Assembly (NCBI RefSeq): GCF_038096175.1
Contig: NZ_CP151099.1
Coordinates: 4,124,501-4,188,500 of the forward strand
Length of the DNA stretch: 64,000 nucleotides
Source: Nostoc sp. UHCC 0302
GTDB lineage: Bacteria > Cyanobacteriota > Cyanobacteriia > Cyanobacteriales > Nostocaceae
Direction of reading: 5' to 3'
Position numbers and translations under genes: made by a program. Positions 1-8,346 of this stretch are shown piece after piece (the first letter of the stretch is position 1; each line of letters begins with the position of its first letter). The notes beneath the pieces are model-generated. The model was not told the DNA's origin, ran no database searches, and saw only the letters and a list, made by a program, of their open reading frames with translations.

Positions 1-1
1 T

Positions 2-1168
2 AACTTTGACTCTACAGGCGACAACAAAAACAATCCATCTCAAAATCCATCTTCCTACACTTTTGCAGCATATCCCTATGGCTGGAGTGGCAACGCCGCA
101 ATTGGCTGGTTCCACGGACTGACGACACTGAATAGCAACGTTCATGGAACAAACTCAGACCAGACAACGGGTGCTGATGCTAGTAAGCAGCTACTAGGCA
201 TTGATAAAGAGACTTATCTCGGTATAATTCTGCAAAATTCTGCCAATTCAGCCTTTAGATTGCCAAAAGGTGCTAAACCTTCGGAATTTTTCCAGAAAAT
301 TGACCCGACTCCCGGTACTCCAGGCATCAATGAAGTGATTCAAATGCCAGGATATCCCAAAGGTTCACCATTTATTTTAGATGGATTGATGGCAAATTCC
401 CCAGGACAGCCAGTTGCTGCACAACTCAATGGAATGTCTGCTTTTCAAAATAGTTTAGCACCACCACCTGTAAAGACATTGCATACAACGTCTTTACAGC
501 GTGGTGCAGCGATTTTCACGAAAGCCGGATGTGTTGAATGCCATAGCGGCAGGTATTTCACCAACAATCACGTCATCGCAGCAGGAGAAATCAAATCTCA
601 GTCTTCACGTGCAACAGCTCAAGCAGCTTTCGCTCAAAACTTCATCACCCCGCAGACTTATCCTAGTAACGTGTCAGTTCCTCTGCCAAAAAATTCTCCA
701 GTACTAGATGTGCCAACAGATATTACAGCACAAGAAGACTACAAACTTGCTTTTGCTATTGGCAACTCAGGCGGTTATAAAGTGCCTAGCTTAATCGGAC
801 TTTACCTGACTGCACCTTATTTGCATGATGGTGGTGTTGCCGCTAGTAAAGAAGCATTGCAAGAGGATACAAACGGCTATAAAGTAGTTCAACCTGACCA
901 ATTAGGAATAGCAGGGACTTCATTAAAGGGCATTGCACCAGACCCAAGTGCCAGTCTGCGAGTACTTGTAGACCGCAACTTACGTAGGCAAGTGGTTGTA
1001 GCGAGTCATGCTCAACCCAATTTGCAAAAGTCGAATGTCGACGGTAGTGGACATAATTACTGGGTAGATAAACAAGCTGGTTTTACTACTCAAGACCAAA
1101 CTGAGTTAATAGAGTTTCTCCTCTCTTTGGACGATAATCCAGAAATTGTTCCAGTACAATCTCCTTAA
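2..1168 (+). CDS. Di-haem cytochrome c peroxidase/MauG-like protein, 5' end outside window
   Basis: The reading frame is open from the left edge, so the N-terminus lies outside the window; a TTG at 260 is an internal codon, not a credible start. About 388 codons are visible. A haem-binding CVECH motif (CxxCH) lies at 530-544. Further on, a YLTAPYLHDGG stretch resembles the region near the haem of the C-terminal domain in bacterial cytochrome c peroxidases and MauG-like proteins. Only one CxxCH is visible; a second haem site would have to lie upstream. Family members are periplasmic and reduce peroxide or oxidise partner proteins. The first visible part is rich in Asn, Ser and Gly and not distinctive. 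The next gene is over 1 kb away behind repeats, so no operon is apparent downstream. Confidence 0.72.
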   Translation, partial: NFDSTGDNKNNPSQNPSSYTFAAYPYGWSGNAAIGWFHGLTTLNSNVHGTNSDQTTGADASKQLLGIDKETYLGIILQNSANSAFRLPKGAKPSEFFQKIDPTPGTPGINEVIQMPGYPKGSPFILDGLMANSPGQPVAAQLNGMSAFQNSLAPPPVKTLHTTSLQRGAAIFTKAGCVECHSGRYFTNNHVIAAGEIKSQSSRATAQAAFAQNFITPQTYPSNVSVPLPKNSPVLDVPTDITAQEDYKLAFAIGNSGGYKVPSLIGLYLTAPYLHDGGVAASKEALQEDTNGYKVVQPDQLGIAGTSLKGIAPDPSASLRVLVDRNLRRQVVVASHAQPNLQKSNVDGSGHNYWVDKQAGFTTQDQTELIEFLLSLDDNPEIVPVQSP

Positions 1169-1299
1169 ATATGTCGCTTCTGAATTTGGTTTAATTTAAC
1201 GTGAGTTCGATGAACCTCTCCCTCCCGACCTCCCTCTCCGAAGCGGAGAGGGAGGAGCAACGAAAAAATCATGGTTTTACTCCCCTCTCCTCGTAGGAG

Positions 1300-2094
1300 C
1301 TACGGTGTACACACAAGTCTTCTAAAGTTGTGTCACAGGCTTTTGATCCCCCTAAATCCTTAAAAAGGGAGACTTGGAGAGGTTTTTGCCCCCCTTAAAA
1401 AAGGGTTGGGAGGATCTAGTTTTTGCTCCCCTTAAAAAGCTACGGTGTACACACAAGTCGAATTACCCCCCTTAATCTCCCCTTTTACAAGGGGGAAACA
1501 AGAAATCTAGTTCCCTCCCCTTTACAAGGGGAGGGTTAGGGTGGGGTAAAACCAATACTTAAACCCAGATGAGTAGCTGTTTCAGACTTCTGTGTACACC
1601 GTAGCCTTAAAAAGGGGGGCTAGAGGGGATCAAGGTTTCAGGCTTCAGTGCGTAAGTCTTATTAATATCATTCGTTACTTCGACGTTCGCATTTGTTACT
1701 TCGGCGTTCGCATTTGCTACTTCGGCGTTCGCATTTGTTATTTCGGCGTTCGCATTTGCTACTTCGGCGTTCGCATTTGTTATTTCGGCGTTCGCATTTG
1801 TTACTTTGGCGTTCGCATTTGTTATTTCGGCGTTCGCATTTGTTATTTCGGCGTTCGCATTTGTTATTTCGGCGTTCGCATTTGTTATTTCGGCGTTCGC
1901 ATTTGTTATTTCGGCGTTCGCATTTGTTACTTTGGCGTTCGCATTTGTTACTTCGGCGTTCGCATTTGTTACTTCGGCGTTCGCATTTGTTATTTCGGCG
2001 TTCGCATTTGTTATTTCGGCGTGTCCATAACGCACGCTACGAAACTACTAAAAGAGTTGAAACCTATGCTGCTCAACTTGTGTGTACACCGTAG
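1300..2094. repeat. Composite repeat block bounded by inverted 19-bp repeats
   Basis: A 19-bp sequence (CTACGGTGTACACACAAGT) begins the block and its exact inverse ends it at 2076-2094. A second direct copy lies at 1440-1458 and a further inverse copy, with one mismatch, at 1586-1604. Related copies occur at about 12830 and 50329, so it is a dispersed genomic repeat. Between the copies are C-rich/G-rich stretches of the 'CCCCCTTAAAAAAGGG' kind, common in Nostoc intergenic DNA, and the 21-bp tandem array listed separately. Just upstream, at 1230-1254, is a palindrome CTCCCTCTCCG-aag-CGGAGAGGGAG; a shorter relative occurs near 48210. I see no convincing protein gene between 1169 and 2278. Confidence 0.8.
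1676..2011. repeat. 16-copy tandem array of a 21-bp unit
   Basis: Sixteen complete 21-bp units follow one another without spacers, plus a degenerate 17th. The unit reads tay-tty-ggc-gtt-cgc-att-tgy. Units differ only at three C/T positions, apart from one G-to-A change in the first unit. Because 21 is a multiple of three, long open frames exist on both strands; none has a convincing start. In the frame giving the heptapeptide YFGVRIC all three C/T differences are third-position and silent, while the other frames (for example NANAEIT on the minus strand) vary. The ends of the YFGVRIC frame (1592-2131) lie in dispersed repeats, which argues against a normal gene. Confidence 0.92.
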
Positions 2095-2278
2095 CCTCGT
2101 AGGAGAAGGGCTGGGGGAGAGGTCAACATAGCACTTGTCGAACTCACGTTAATTTAGAAATAGTGACATCTGCATTGCTGGAATTAGTTAGAAAATCAAC
2201 AGAGATGGGTTAAGCGATCGCTTTAGTCTTACTTTACAAATTCAGACAAACCTACTAAGGAAGAGATTTAGATGCTCG

Positions 2279-2461
2279 TTACTGAATCTCTAGCCTGTTT
2301 TGATAGACCCAACGATGGAGAAATTCGCCCGTAGTCTTTTGGACTTTGATTTGCACTCGCTTTGCTCCCAGTTTGATAATCTGGGCAGGGATTTTGTGAT
2401 CGCTATAGCCTTGACGAGGCTTGTAATTCCAGATAACCTGCTGTCCCGGTTCTAATTGCAT
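2279..2461 (-). CDS. Small basic protein of unknown function (60 aa)
   Basis: I do not recognise the family. The 60-residue product is basic (many K, R and H), has no membrane segment and looks like a compact beta-rich domain: GQQVIWNYKPRQG followed by KIPAQIIKLGAKRVQIKV, reminiscent of small SH3-like folds. The ATG is preceded by CGGAGAGAATA, a good ribosome-binding site, which supports a real gene. It lies downstream of, and on the same strand as, two other small genes, after a gap of about 80 bp, and could be co-transcribed with them. Function is unassigned. Confidence 0.6.
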   Translation of the reverse strand: MQLEPGQQVIWNYKPRQGYSDHKIPAQIIKLGAKRVQIKVQKTTGEFLHRWVYQNRLEIQ

Positions 2462-2540
2462 TATTCTCTCCGAGTGGAACTTGAACCTAGCTTGATAGCA
2501 ATCCAGTTAAAACTTATCGTTGCATCTGAGGTGCATTTAA

Positions 2541-2891
2541 TTACTGGAGCGCTCCATTTTCCTCATTATTTTTGGATAACGTCTTTTTGAACTCTGTTAA
2601 TAATGCGCCATTAGGCATTCTCAGCTTGGCATAAACGCCGCCCAGTTGAACACGTTCTGGTGTTTCGTGTAGAGCTACACAGCATCTATGTACCGCAGTT
2701 TGGTACTCTCGCCATTGCCTACGGATTGCTACACTAATAGGATCGTTACTTAAGTCTTCAAATTTTAACCCAGCCCTACTAAGCCAAGTTTCTACATCGG
2801 TGGTTTCACCAACAGGTTCGGGTAAATTACTTGTATTTATCATAGATTTTGTCCATCCTTGTTTAAGTAAAAGCTCATTCACTGTTAACAA
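2541..2891 (-). CDS. Hypothetical protein (116 aa, or 100 aa from an internal ATG)
   Basis: I do not recognise the family. The protein is soluble with no signal peptide; the conserved-looking core is ISVAIRRQWREYQTAVHRC followed by an acidic/basic tail. The longest frame begins at a TTG that overlaps the stop codon of the upstream gene, an arrangement that could couple their translation. An alternative ATG at 2843 follows AAGGATGG at a reasonable distance and would give 100 residues beginning MINTSNLPEP. I cannot decide between them. It is the middle member of a three-gene minus-strand run and may be transcribed with the DUF7219-like gene just upstream. Confidence 0.55.
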   Translation of the reverse strand: MLTVNELLLKQGWTKSMINTSNLPEPVGETTDVETWLSRAGLKFEDLSNDPISVAIRRQWREYQTAVHRCCVALHETPERVQLGGVYAKLRMPNGALLTEFKKTLSKNNEENGALQ

Positions 2892-3145
2892 TCATTAGTA
2901 GTATCTTTTTCAATTTTTAGTGCCTTAAAGCTCTGTGTTAACTGTTGCCAAAGGGCTTCAATTTCCTCATAAGACTCCTCAAAAGAGAGTTTCCCCCCAG
3001 TATAGAGATTGCAAATGTAACTGACTCGTTGAGAAAATTCCTGAAGATTGGCATTGAATAGCAAATTTTCTGGTGTGAATTGACCTAGATATTGATAGCG
3101 ATAGTAGAGAAAGTTATGTTTGTCTACCTGATTGTGATCATCCAT
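2885..3145 (-). CDS. DUF7219-like small cyanobacterial protein (86 aa)
   Basis: The motif FTPENLLFNANLQEFSQRV followed by a GGKLSFEESYEEIEALWQQL helix is a pattern I associate with a conserved small cyanobacterial family (DUF7219; some genomes mislabel it as a synthase). No function is established that I know of. The protein has no membrane segment and is probably mostly helical. It starts with ATG and has no obvious Shine-Dalgarno site. Its 3' end overlaps the next gene's TTG by a few bases, so the two are probably co-expressed. The family name is from memory and not checked. Confidence 0.6.
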   Translation of the reverse strand: MDDHNQVDKHNFLYYRYQYLGQFTPENLLFNANLQEFSQRVSYICNLYTGGKLSFEESYEEIEALWQQLTQSFKALKIEKDTTNDC

Positions 3146-3643
3146 ATAAAATGCTGATTAGTCACAGTTCATATTTTGCTAGTAAGTTGTAAGGTACACT
3201 CTTGTAATATCTAGATTGGTTAAGCTTGATTTTGCTCGTTTTTGACAGCATATTGAGATTTATAAGTTTTTGAAGTTAAATCTAATATGCTTAGTTGTGA
3301 TAGCTAATTCCACTGTAATATAGCTGATTGATAACAGCCATTTTAATTTTTTGTTAACTTAATCAAAAAAAATGATTGATTAAGTCATATAAATTTAAGA
3401 AATCATTTCTAAATCTGTAGCGATTCCGTTTTGTCTCATAACCCAACGTCTATAAATTTTGTAATTATATTGGGTTTTACCCTGCTCAAACCCTAGTTTT
3501 TTCAAGCTTCATAACCATTTTGGCAATTCTTTCTAGTCGGCTGGTTCCGCAACTTGTAGAGAATGGCGTTGGCTCTGCGGACTTGATTGCTATATGTCAG
3601 TATAAATAGAAGAATTTAGAAGATTGACGGTAGGAGTTATTTC
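3146..3643. other. AT-rich intergenic region, no gene seen
   Basis: This gap lies between a leftward and a rightward gene and so should hold both promoters. It is AT-rich and I see no ORF, tRNA or strong hairpin. The ribosome-binding site of the downstream gene (GGTAGGAG) is at its right end. Confidence 0.6.
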
Positions 3644-4234
3644 ATGTCAGACTCACCTACAAAAAGACAGATCGCAACCTATACTCGAATGGCAGATGGG
3701 ACACAAGAAGACTATCTTGTGTTGCGAGAACACTCTAAGCCGTTATTAAATAAAGTGGCTGATCATGCATTGACACTTTTACTCGGCTTACAAGAGAGTT
3801 ACCCAGGAAATCTAATTGATCGCTATCAGCATTCTTTACAAACAGCAACGCGAGCTTTTCGAGATGGAGCTGAAGAAGAGATTGTAGTTGCGGCGCTACT
3901 CCATGATATTGGAGATTTATTAGCACCCACAAATCATGCTGCTCTGGCGGCCGATATCCTTCAACCCTATGTCAGCGCATCTACCTATTGGATAGTAGAA
4001 CATCACGGGATTTTTCAAGGATACTACTTTTGGCATCACATCGGACGCGATCGCAATGCACGTGAAAAGTTTCGTGGTCATCCTTATTTTGAGCGCACTG
4101 CTGAGTTTTGCCACAACTGGGATCAAGAATCCTTTGATCCAAACTATGATACTTTGCCGCTAACTTTCTTTGAGCCTATGGTACACCGGATCTTCGCTCG
4201 CGAACCTTGGGGTGAGCATACAAAACAAGAATAA
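3644..4234 (+). CDS. HD-domain oxygenase of the PhnZ/TmpB type
   Basis: The protein (196 aa) has the HD-fold metal ligands of mixed-valent di-iron oxygenases: His63, the His87-Asp88 pair in LLHDIGD, His98, His120 or His121 in VEHHG, and Asp160 in NWDQ. Spacing from Tyr53 to His63 and to His87 matches PhnZ, where Tyr24, His34 and His58 sit at the same intervals. PhnZ cleaves 2-amino-1-hydroxyethylphosphonate to glycine and phosphate. The residue matching PhnZ Glu27 is Asn56 here, so the substrate may differ. No other phosphonate gene is nearby, which leaves the substrate open. A strong ribosome-binding site (GGTAGGAG) precedes the ATG. It stands alone between intergenic gaps. Confidence 0.78.
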   Translation: MSDSPTKRQIATYTRMADGTQEDYLVLREHSKPLLNKVADHALTLLLGLQESYPGNLIDRYQHSLQTATRAFRDGAEEEIVVAALLHDIGDLLAPTNHAALAADILQPYVSASTYWIVEHHGIFQGYYFWHHIGRDRNAREKFRGHPYFERTAEFCHNWDQESFDPNYDTLPLTFFEPMVHRIFAREPWGEHTKQE

Positions 4235-4300
4235 TCCTAATTCGTAATTGAGACGCAGATTTTATGTTTAATCTGGTTGACTGATTTGCAGCAGTCTATT

Positions 4301-4404
4301 ACAGCAGTTTGCAAGCAATAAAGTACAGTGTCTAAGTTGAAAAACTAGATATAAAGCCGGATTTACTTTTGTCTCCTGATTCTTGGTTACTGAATTCTGC
4401 TGTA
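4301..4404. repeat. Diverged ~100-bp repeat, copy A
   Basis: This stretch, running from ACAGCAGTTTGCAAG to GAATTCTGCTGTA, matches 5281-5371 with many differences but with the same order of words: TTGCAAG, AGATAAAGAGCC-like, TTTTACTTCTG and GAATTCTGCTGTA. Its right end overlaps the 3' end of the small Cys-rich gene, which may have recruited the repeat as coding DNA. Confidence 0.5.
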
Positions 4405-4641
4405 TTCACTATCATCATTGCCGAAAGAGACACAAGGACTTTCAACTTCTTGTGTTGCTTGGAAAGAATTGCAAAAAATGACAGTAGAACAATTAACTTC
4501 AAGTTCGTCAGGGTGAATGCACTCTATGGCTCTTTCTACTTTGGCATGAAAAGCACAGTCGTTACAGATAGTCTGACATAACGCTGATTGCCAGTATTCC
4601 TGATTCAACTTATCCTGACAGTCATTTGAATCTATCATCAA
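4387..4641 (-). CDS. Small cysteine-rich protein of unknown function (84 aa)
   Basis: The product has seven cysteines, including CQTICNDC and ECIHPDELEVNC, which suggests metal or iron-sulfur binding, or disulfides. There is no signal peptide or membrane segment. Two adjacent ATG codons follow AAGGAT at good spacing, which supports translation on this strand; the overlapping plus-strand frame lacks a comparable site and has no recognisable content. The first half is acidic. I cannot name the family. It is flanked by gaps and shows no operon partner. Confidence 0.5.
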   Translation of the reverse strand: MMIDSNDCQDKLNQEYWQSALCQTICNDCAFHAKVERAIECIHPDELEVNCSTVIFCNSFQATQEVESPCVSFGNDDSEYSRIQ

Positions 4642-5517
4642 TAAAAATCCTTATTAGTTGCTCGGATATGCATAAGTGAAATGAGCCATGTTTCTCATAT
4701 GCTGTTCAACCACCGGATTAGCCAAGCGTCTTTAAACAACCGCTAGCCTTGCTAAGACTACAACATCAGATGTCGTGTGCTTATCCGTTTACCTCATTCA
4801 GATGAGAATCGCTATATCTCTAATAAATCAAACACACTCGAGAAAATTTTAATTTAGCTAGTCTATTAATTTAGTCTTTCAATTTTACAAAAGTGGGAAA
4901 AGTAGGAAAAGTAGGATATTTTATATAATACATCAATTAAGATGTTGAGATGTTGTATATTATGTATGTGTTAAGTAAACAGAAAATCCACAAACAAAAT
5001 CCTATTTGAAACACATAAATTAGACAGTAAATGTCATTGATAGAGGTTAAAATTGCTGTGTTGAGAACTACAAGCAATATATTTTTAATGCCCTTAATAG
5101 AACTTACTAACTAGTATTACATCACACTAATTTTGCAGAGTTTATGGTAGCAAGTAAAATTCTTATTCTTTCACTGCTTCCTTTGCTTAAGAACAGCTTG
5201 ATTCCCCTAAATAATATTGATTGGGTTGCTCAAATAATACTTACCCTGACAATACGATAATCTCAATGCAAGCTGTATATACAACAGGTTGCAAGTTAAT
5301 GAGGTACACATTTTCAATGTAAAAGTCAGATAAAGAGCCAATTTTACTTCTGACTTCTGAATTCTGCTGTAGAAATGCATTTAAACGCAAGAGCCAGTTT
5401 TACTTCTAGCTCTCCAAGCTTCTGATGTAAGTATGTTGTTCAAGTACATGAATATACTGCAAGTTTCATAACTACTAAATTAAATTAACGCATAAATTGG
5501 GATAGAGGTAATTAGAA
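4642..5517. other. Long AT-rich intergenic region
   Basis: No ORF with a credible start is visible over nearly 900 bp. Apart from repeat copy B the sequence looks like decayed non-coding DNA. The upstream region of the IS630 fragment lies at its right end. Confidence 0.55.
5281..5371. repeat. Diverged ~100-bp repeat, copy B
   Basis: Partner of the copy at 4301-4404; the shared right end is GAATTCTGCTGTA. A further fragment (GAGCCAGTTTTACTTCT) follows at about 5391. These are probably remnants of a dispersed non-coding element. Confidence 0.5.
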
Positions 5518-5784
5518 ATGGGATGCAGACTGAGAATTTTTCTAAATCGAGAAGAACATCGGACGCTGTTAGAACTGCAAACATCGTCAAAAGTTCCAAA
5601 GCGTACTAAAGACCGTGCAACTGCTTTACTGTTGAATTCTCAAGGTAAAAAAAACGAACAGATAGCACAGGATTTGAACTGGGTAGTAAAAACTGTACAT
5701 CACACAATTCATCGCTGGCAAAGCCAGGGTTTAGTAGGATTATGGGATGCACCAGGAAGAGGGAGAAAGGCACGTGATGAATAG
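5518..5784 (+). mobile_element. IS630-type transposase fragment (N-terminal helix-turn-helix only)
   Basis: The 88 residues match the N-terminal winged-helix region of IS630/Tc1-like transposases: RTKDRATALLLNSQGKKNEQIA, then VVKTVHHTIHRWQSQGLVGLWD and the GRGRK linker. Intact proteins are about 340 residues and carry a DDE catalytic domain, which is absent. The frame closes at TAG; short in-frame bits such as SRQENWYQRLAKRLPLAMQ continue to about 5887 and could be decayed transposase, but this is weak. The element is dead. It still has an ATG and could make a DNA-binding peptide, but I have no evidence that it does. Confidence 0.75.
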
Positions 5785-5926
5785 TGGCTTAGCAAAAGAG
5801 ACATTTCTGTATAATTACAATTAACGCTCTAGACAAGAAAATTGGTATCAACGATTGGCTAAGCGACTGCCGTTAGCCATGCAATAAATGTTACACTTAC
5901 CCAACTTTTGATGACGCCAGAAAAAG

Positions 5927-6664
5927 TTATGCTTGCTCTGATTGAACAATCTGTTGGAAAAGATAACCAGTACCTCTTGCAGTCAGAATAAATTCTGGAT
6001 TGTTGGGGTCATCTTCCAACTTGGCTCGCAACCGGGAGATATGTACATCCACGACACGGCTATCTACATGACGGTCTGGTACATAACCCCAAACTTCTTG
6101 CAAAATTTTCAATCGGGAAAAGGCTTCTCCAGAACGGGTTACTAGCAACTCTAGTAAGCTAAACTCTACACCCGTTAACCGAATGCGCTCATCTCCTTTG
6201 TACACTTGCCGCTTATTTGTATCAATTTTGATATTGCCGACATTAATCATCCCTGAACTGGGAATACCAGCAGTATTTTTGGCTAAGCGCCGCCGCAACA
6301 CAGAACGAATTCTCGCTTCTAACTCCTTGGGGGAGAATGGTTTCACCATATAGTCATCCGCACCCAATTCCAAGCCAGTAATCCGATCTGCAACATCCCC
6401 CAAGGCTGTTAGCATGATGATTGGCACATCTGATTCCTTACGTAATTCTTGACACACACCATAGCCATCTAGCTTTGGCATCATCACATCTAAAACTACT
6501 AAATCAGGAGCCTCTTGACGAAAAATTTCCAAAGCCTCTTCTCCGTCGCTCGCCGTGACTATATCGTAGCCAATCATAGAAAGGCGCGTCGACAAAATCC
6601 GACGAATGCTGGCTTCGTCGTCTACCACTAAAATTTTTCCTTTATGAGTTTCCAAGCTTCTCAA
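5927..6664 (-). CDS. rpaB: Response regulator RpaB (OmpR family, Ycf27)
   Basis: The 245-residue protein has a receiver domain (residues about 9-125) with the acidic pair Asp15-Asp16, phospho-acceptor Asp59 in VVLDVMMPK, and Lys in DDYMVKPFSP. A winged-helix OmpR-type DNA-binding domain follows (about 145-240, RLTGVEFSLLELL and VVDVHISRLRAKLEDDP). These stretches match cyanobacterial RpaB closely. RpaB binds HLR1 direct repeats, holds back high-light genes and supports photosystem I genes; its kinase is Hik33/NblS. A perfect HLR1 site lies upstream of the hli gene in this same window. It is a single-gene unit here, with a long upstream gap that should hold its promoter. Confidence 0.95.
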   Translation of the reverse strand: MRSLETHKGKILVVDDEASIRRILSTRLSMIGYDIVTASDGEEALEIFRQEAPDLVVLDVMMPKLDGYGVCQELRKESDVPIIMLTALGDVADRITGLELGADDYMVKPFSPKELEARIRSVLRRRLAKNTAGIPSSGMINVGNIKIDTNKRQVYKGDERIRLTGVEFSLLELLVTRSGEAFSRLKILQEVWGYVPDRHVDSRVVDVHISRLRAKLEDDPNNPEFILTARGTGYLFQQIVQSEQA

Positions 6665-7107
6665 GGCTCCTTCACCGCGAGAACTCTTAGTCCTCTATTA
6701 CTGCGATCGCCTGAGTCAAATCTGAACTTTTTGCCCAAATTTAGTTTTACTCAGTAAGCCCTATTATATCCCTATTTTTAGGGATTATTTAGCTATTAAA
6801 ATCTGTATATTTACTATAGCAATCCTGTTGTGAGAAACAAAAACCTAGACATCTCAAAAAAGCCCGGATTCTGTCGCTTTCACTTATCAGAAATTAATAT
6901 ATGTTGACAAAAATAATTAGCTATGTATTGCAACTTTAGATGTTAAAGTTTGATTTTTGAAGTTTGATCAGCAATTAACCACTTAAACTACTGAATCTCG
7001 TTAAGCACATAGTTCACTATTTGTATAGACCATAAGTCTTAATACTTATGTAGTAGACTTATTCCCAAATATCAATAGTCAGTGTCTATTAAATTATAGA
7101 GAGTAAT
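6665..7107. other. Divergent intergenic region upstream of rpaB and an SDR gene
   Basis: This AT-rich gap holds the promoters of two divergent genes. One HIP1-like octamer lies near the rpaB side. I see no hairpin, ORF or HLR1-like repeat in it. Confidence 0.5.
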
Positions 7108-7848
7108 ATGTCAGAAGATTTAAAAGGCAGGGTTGCGCTGATAACAGGTGCAAACAAGGGTATCGGGTATGAAATCGCCCGTCAGCTTGGTTCTAGAGGG
7201 GCGACTGTTCTAATTGGTTCCAGAGATATAGGACGCGGTGAAGACGCGGCGAACAAACTTCGTGTAGATAATATAGACGCCAGAGCAGTTCAACTTGATG
7301 TCACCGACCAAAAAACAATCGACTCTACAGGTCAAAAAATCGAACGCGAATTTGAAAAACTTGATATTCTTGTCAATAATGCTGGGATACTAATTGATGG
7401 CGATCGCGTTCCGCCCAGTCAAGTTAAGATTGAAACACTGCGAACTACTTATGAGACCAATGTGTTCGGTGTATTTGCAGTTACAAAAGCGATGTTGCCA
7501 CTCTTGAAGAAGTCTTCTGCTGGTCGAATAGTAAATTTATCAAGTGGCTTAGGTTCTATTACTAAAAACTCTGACCCAAATGATGAGTTTGCTAGTTTTA
7601 AGCTTCTTGCTTATAACTCATCAAAAACAGCACTGAATGCAATAACAGTTATTTTGGCAGCTGAGTTAAAAGATACCCCAATTAAAGTCAATGCTGCTGA
7701 CCCTGGTTTCACAGCAACTGACATTAATCAATACCAAGGTTATCGTACTGTTGAGCAGGGAGCGACAGCAGCAGTTAGACTTGCAACTCTACCTGCTGAT
7801 GGTTCTACCGGAGGGTATTTTGATGAGAATGGCGTACTTCCTTGGTAG
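7108..7848 (+). CDS. Short-chain dehydrogenase/reductase (classical SDR)
   Basis: The 246-residue protein has the Rossmann glycine motif TGANKGIGYE (about residues 13-22), NNAG at about 89-92, the catalytic Ser in NLSSG and the YNSSK (YxxxK) pair. This is the full catalytic set of an NADP-dependent reductase. The internal insert SITKNSDPNDEF and the overall layout resemble the carbonyl/menthone-reductase-like SDRs, which reduce small ketones. The substrate cannot be told from sequence. The ATG follows GAGAG. It is separate from the SDR cluster at 47-53 kb and ends about 30 bp from the convergent TPR gene. Confidence 0.85.
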   Translation: MSEDLKGRVALITGANKGIGYEIARQLGSRGATVLIGSRDIGRGEDAANKLRVDNIDARAVQLDVTDQKTIDSTGQKIEREFEKLDILVNNAGILIDGDRVPPSQVKIETLRTTYETNVFGVFAVTKAMLPLLKKSSAGRIVNLSSGLGSITKNSDPNDEFASFKLLAYNSSKTALNAITVILAAELKDTPIKVNAADPGFTATDINQYQGYRTVEQGATAAVRLATLPADGSTGGYFDENGVLPW

Positions 7849-7878
7849 AAAGTAACTTCCGAATTCAGTTTTTTCTAC

Positions 7879-8343
7879 TTATGACTTAGCGTTGATTTGC
7901 TCTAAAAGATTAGCAATCTTTTGAGCTTTTTCTGGTTGACGCTGTTTTTGCAATAAATCTTTCGCTTGTAATAGATTAGTTTTAGCTTCTTCTGGCTGCT
8001 GTTGCTGAATGAGAACATTTGCCAAACGCAAGTAAGCATCAGGATTTTTAGGACTGCGGCTAATAACTTCCCGGTATAATGCTATTGCTTCTTCTACTTC
8101 GCCTTGCTTGTTTAAAACATCTCCCAAAAATAAGCGCACCACATCATTAGTAGAGTTGAGAGAAATCACCTGACGAAACGCGGCTTCTGCACCTTCGTAG
8201 TCTTTGGCTTGAGCAAGATTAATTCCTTTTTGAAACAAGTCTGAGGTAATCAAAGTTTTCCAGCCAAAGTATGCAAGAATTGCCAAACTAAAAACAACTA
8301 CGCTGCCAGCAATTATAGAACTAATTGAAAAGTTTTCTAACAT
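7879..8343 (-). CDS. Membrane-anchored TPR protein
   Basis: The 154-residue product begins with one hydrophobic helix (about residues 9-28, IAGSVVVFSLAILAYFGW). About three tetratricopeptide repeats follow, visible as DYEGAEAAFRQVISLN, EVEEAIALYREVISRSP and NPDAYLRLANVLIQQ. TPR proteins of this shape are scaffolds for protein contacts at a membrane. Its start lies 3 bp from the stop of the homogentisate phytyltransferase gene on the same strand, so the two are almost certainly one operon. A role near the tocopherol enzyme is possible but inferred only from position. Confidence 0.8.
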   Translation of the reverse strand: MLENFSISSIIAGSVVVFSLAILAYFGWKTLITSDLFQKGINLAQAKDYEGAEAAFRQVISLNSTNDVVRLFLGDVLNKQGEVEEAIALYREVISRSPKNPDAYLRLANVLIQQQQPEEAKTNLLQAKDLLQKQRQPEKAQKIANLLEQINAKS

Positions 8344-8346
8344 TGT

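Noticed and set aside
260-1168. Start of the cytochrome gene at the TTG at 260
   Set aside because: The frame is open to the left edge with protein-like sequence before the TTG, so the gene simply extends beyond the window.
1676-2011. CRISPR-like array
   Set aside because: Units follow one another without spacers, are 21 bp and have no leader or cas genes nearby.
1592-2131. Long ORFs on both strands through the 21-bp array
   Set aside because: They exist because the unit is a multiple of three. Starts (GTG) and ends fall in dispersed repeats, and there is no ribosome-binding site; reported as a repeat with a note on silent variation.
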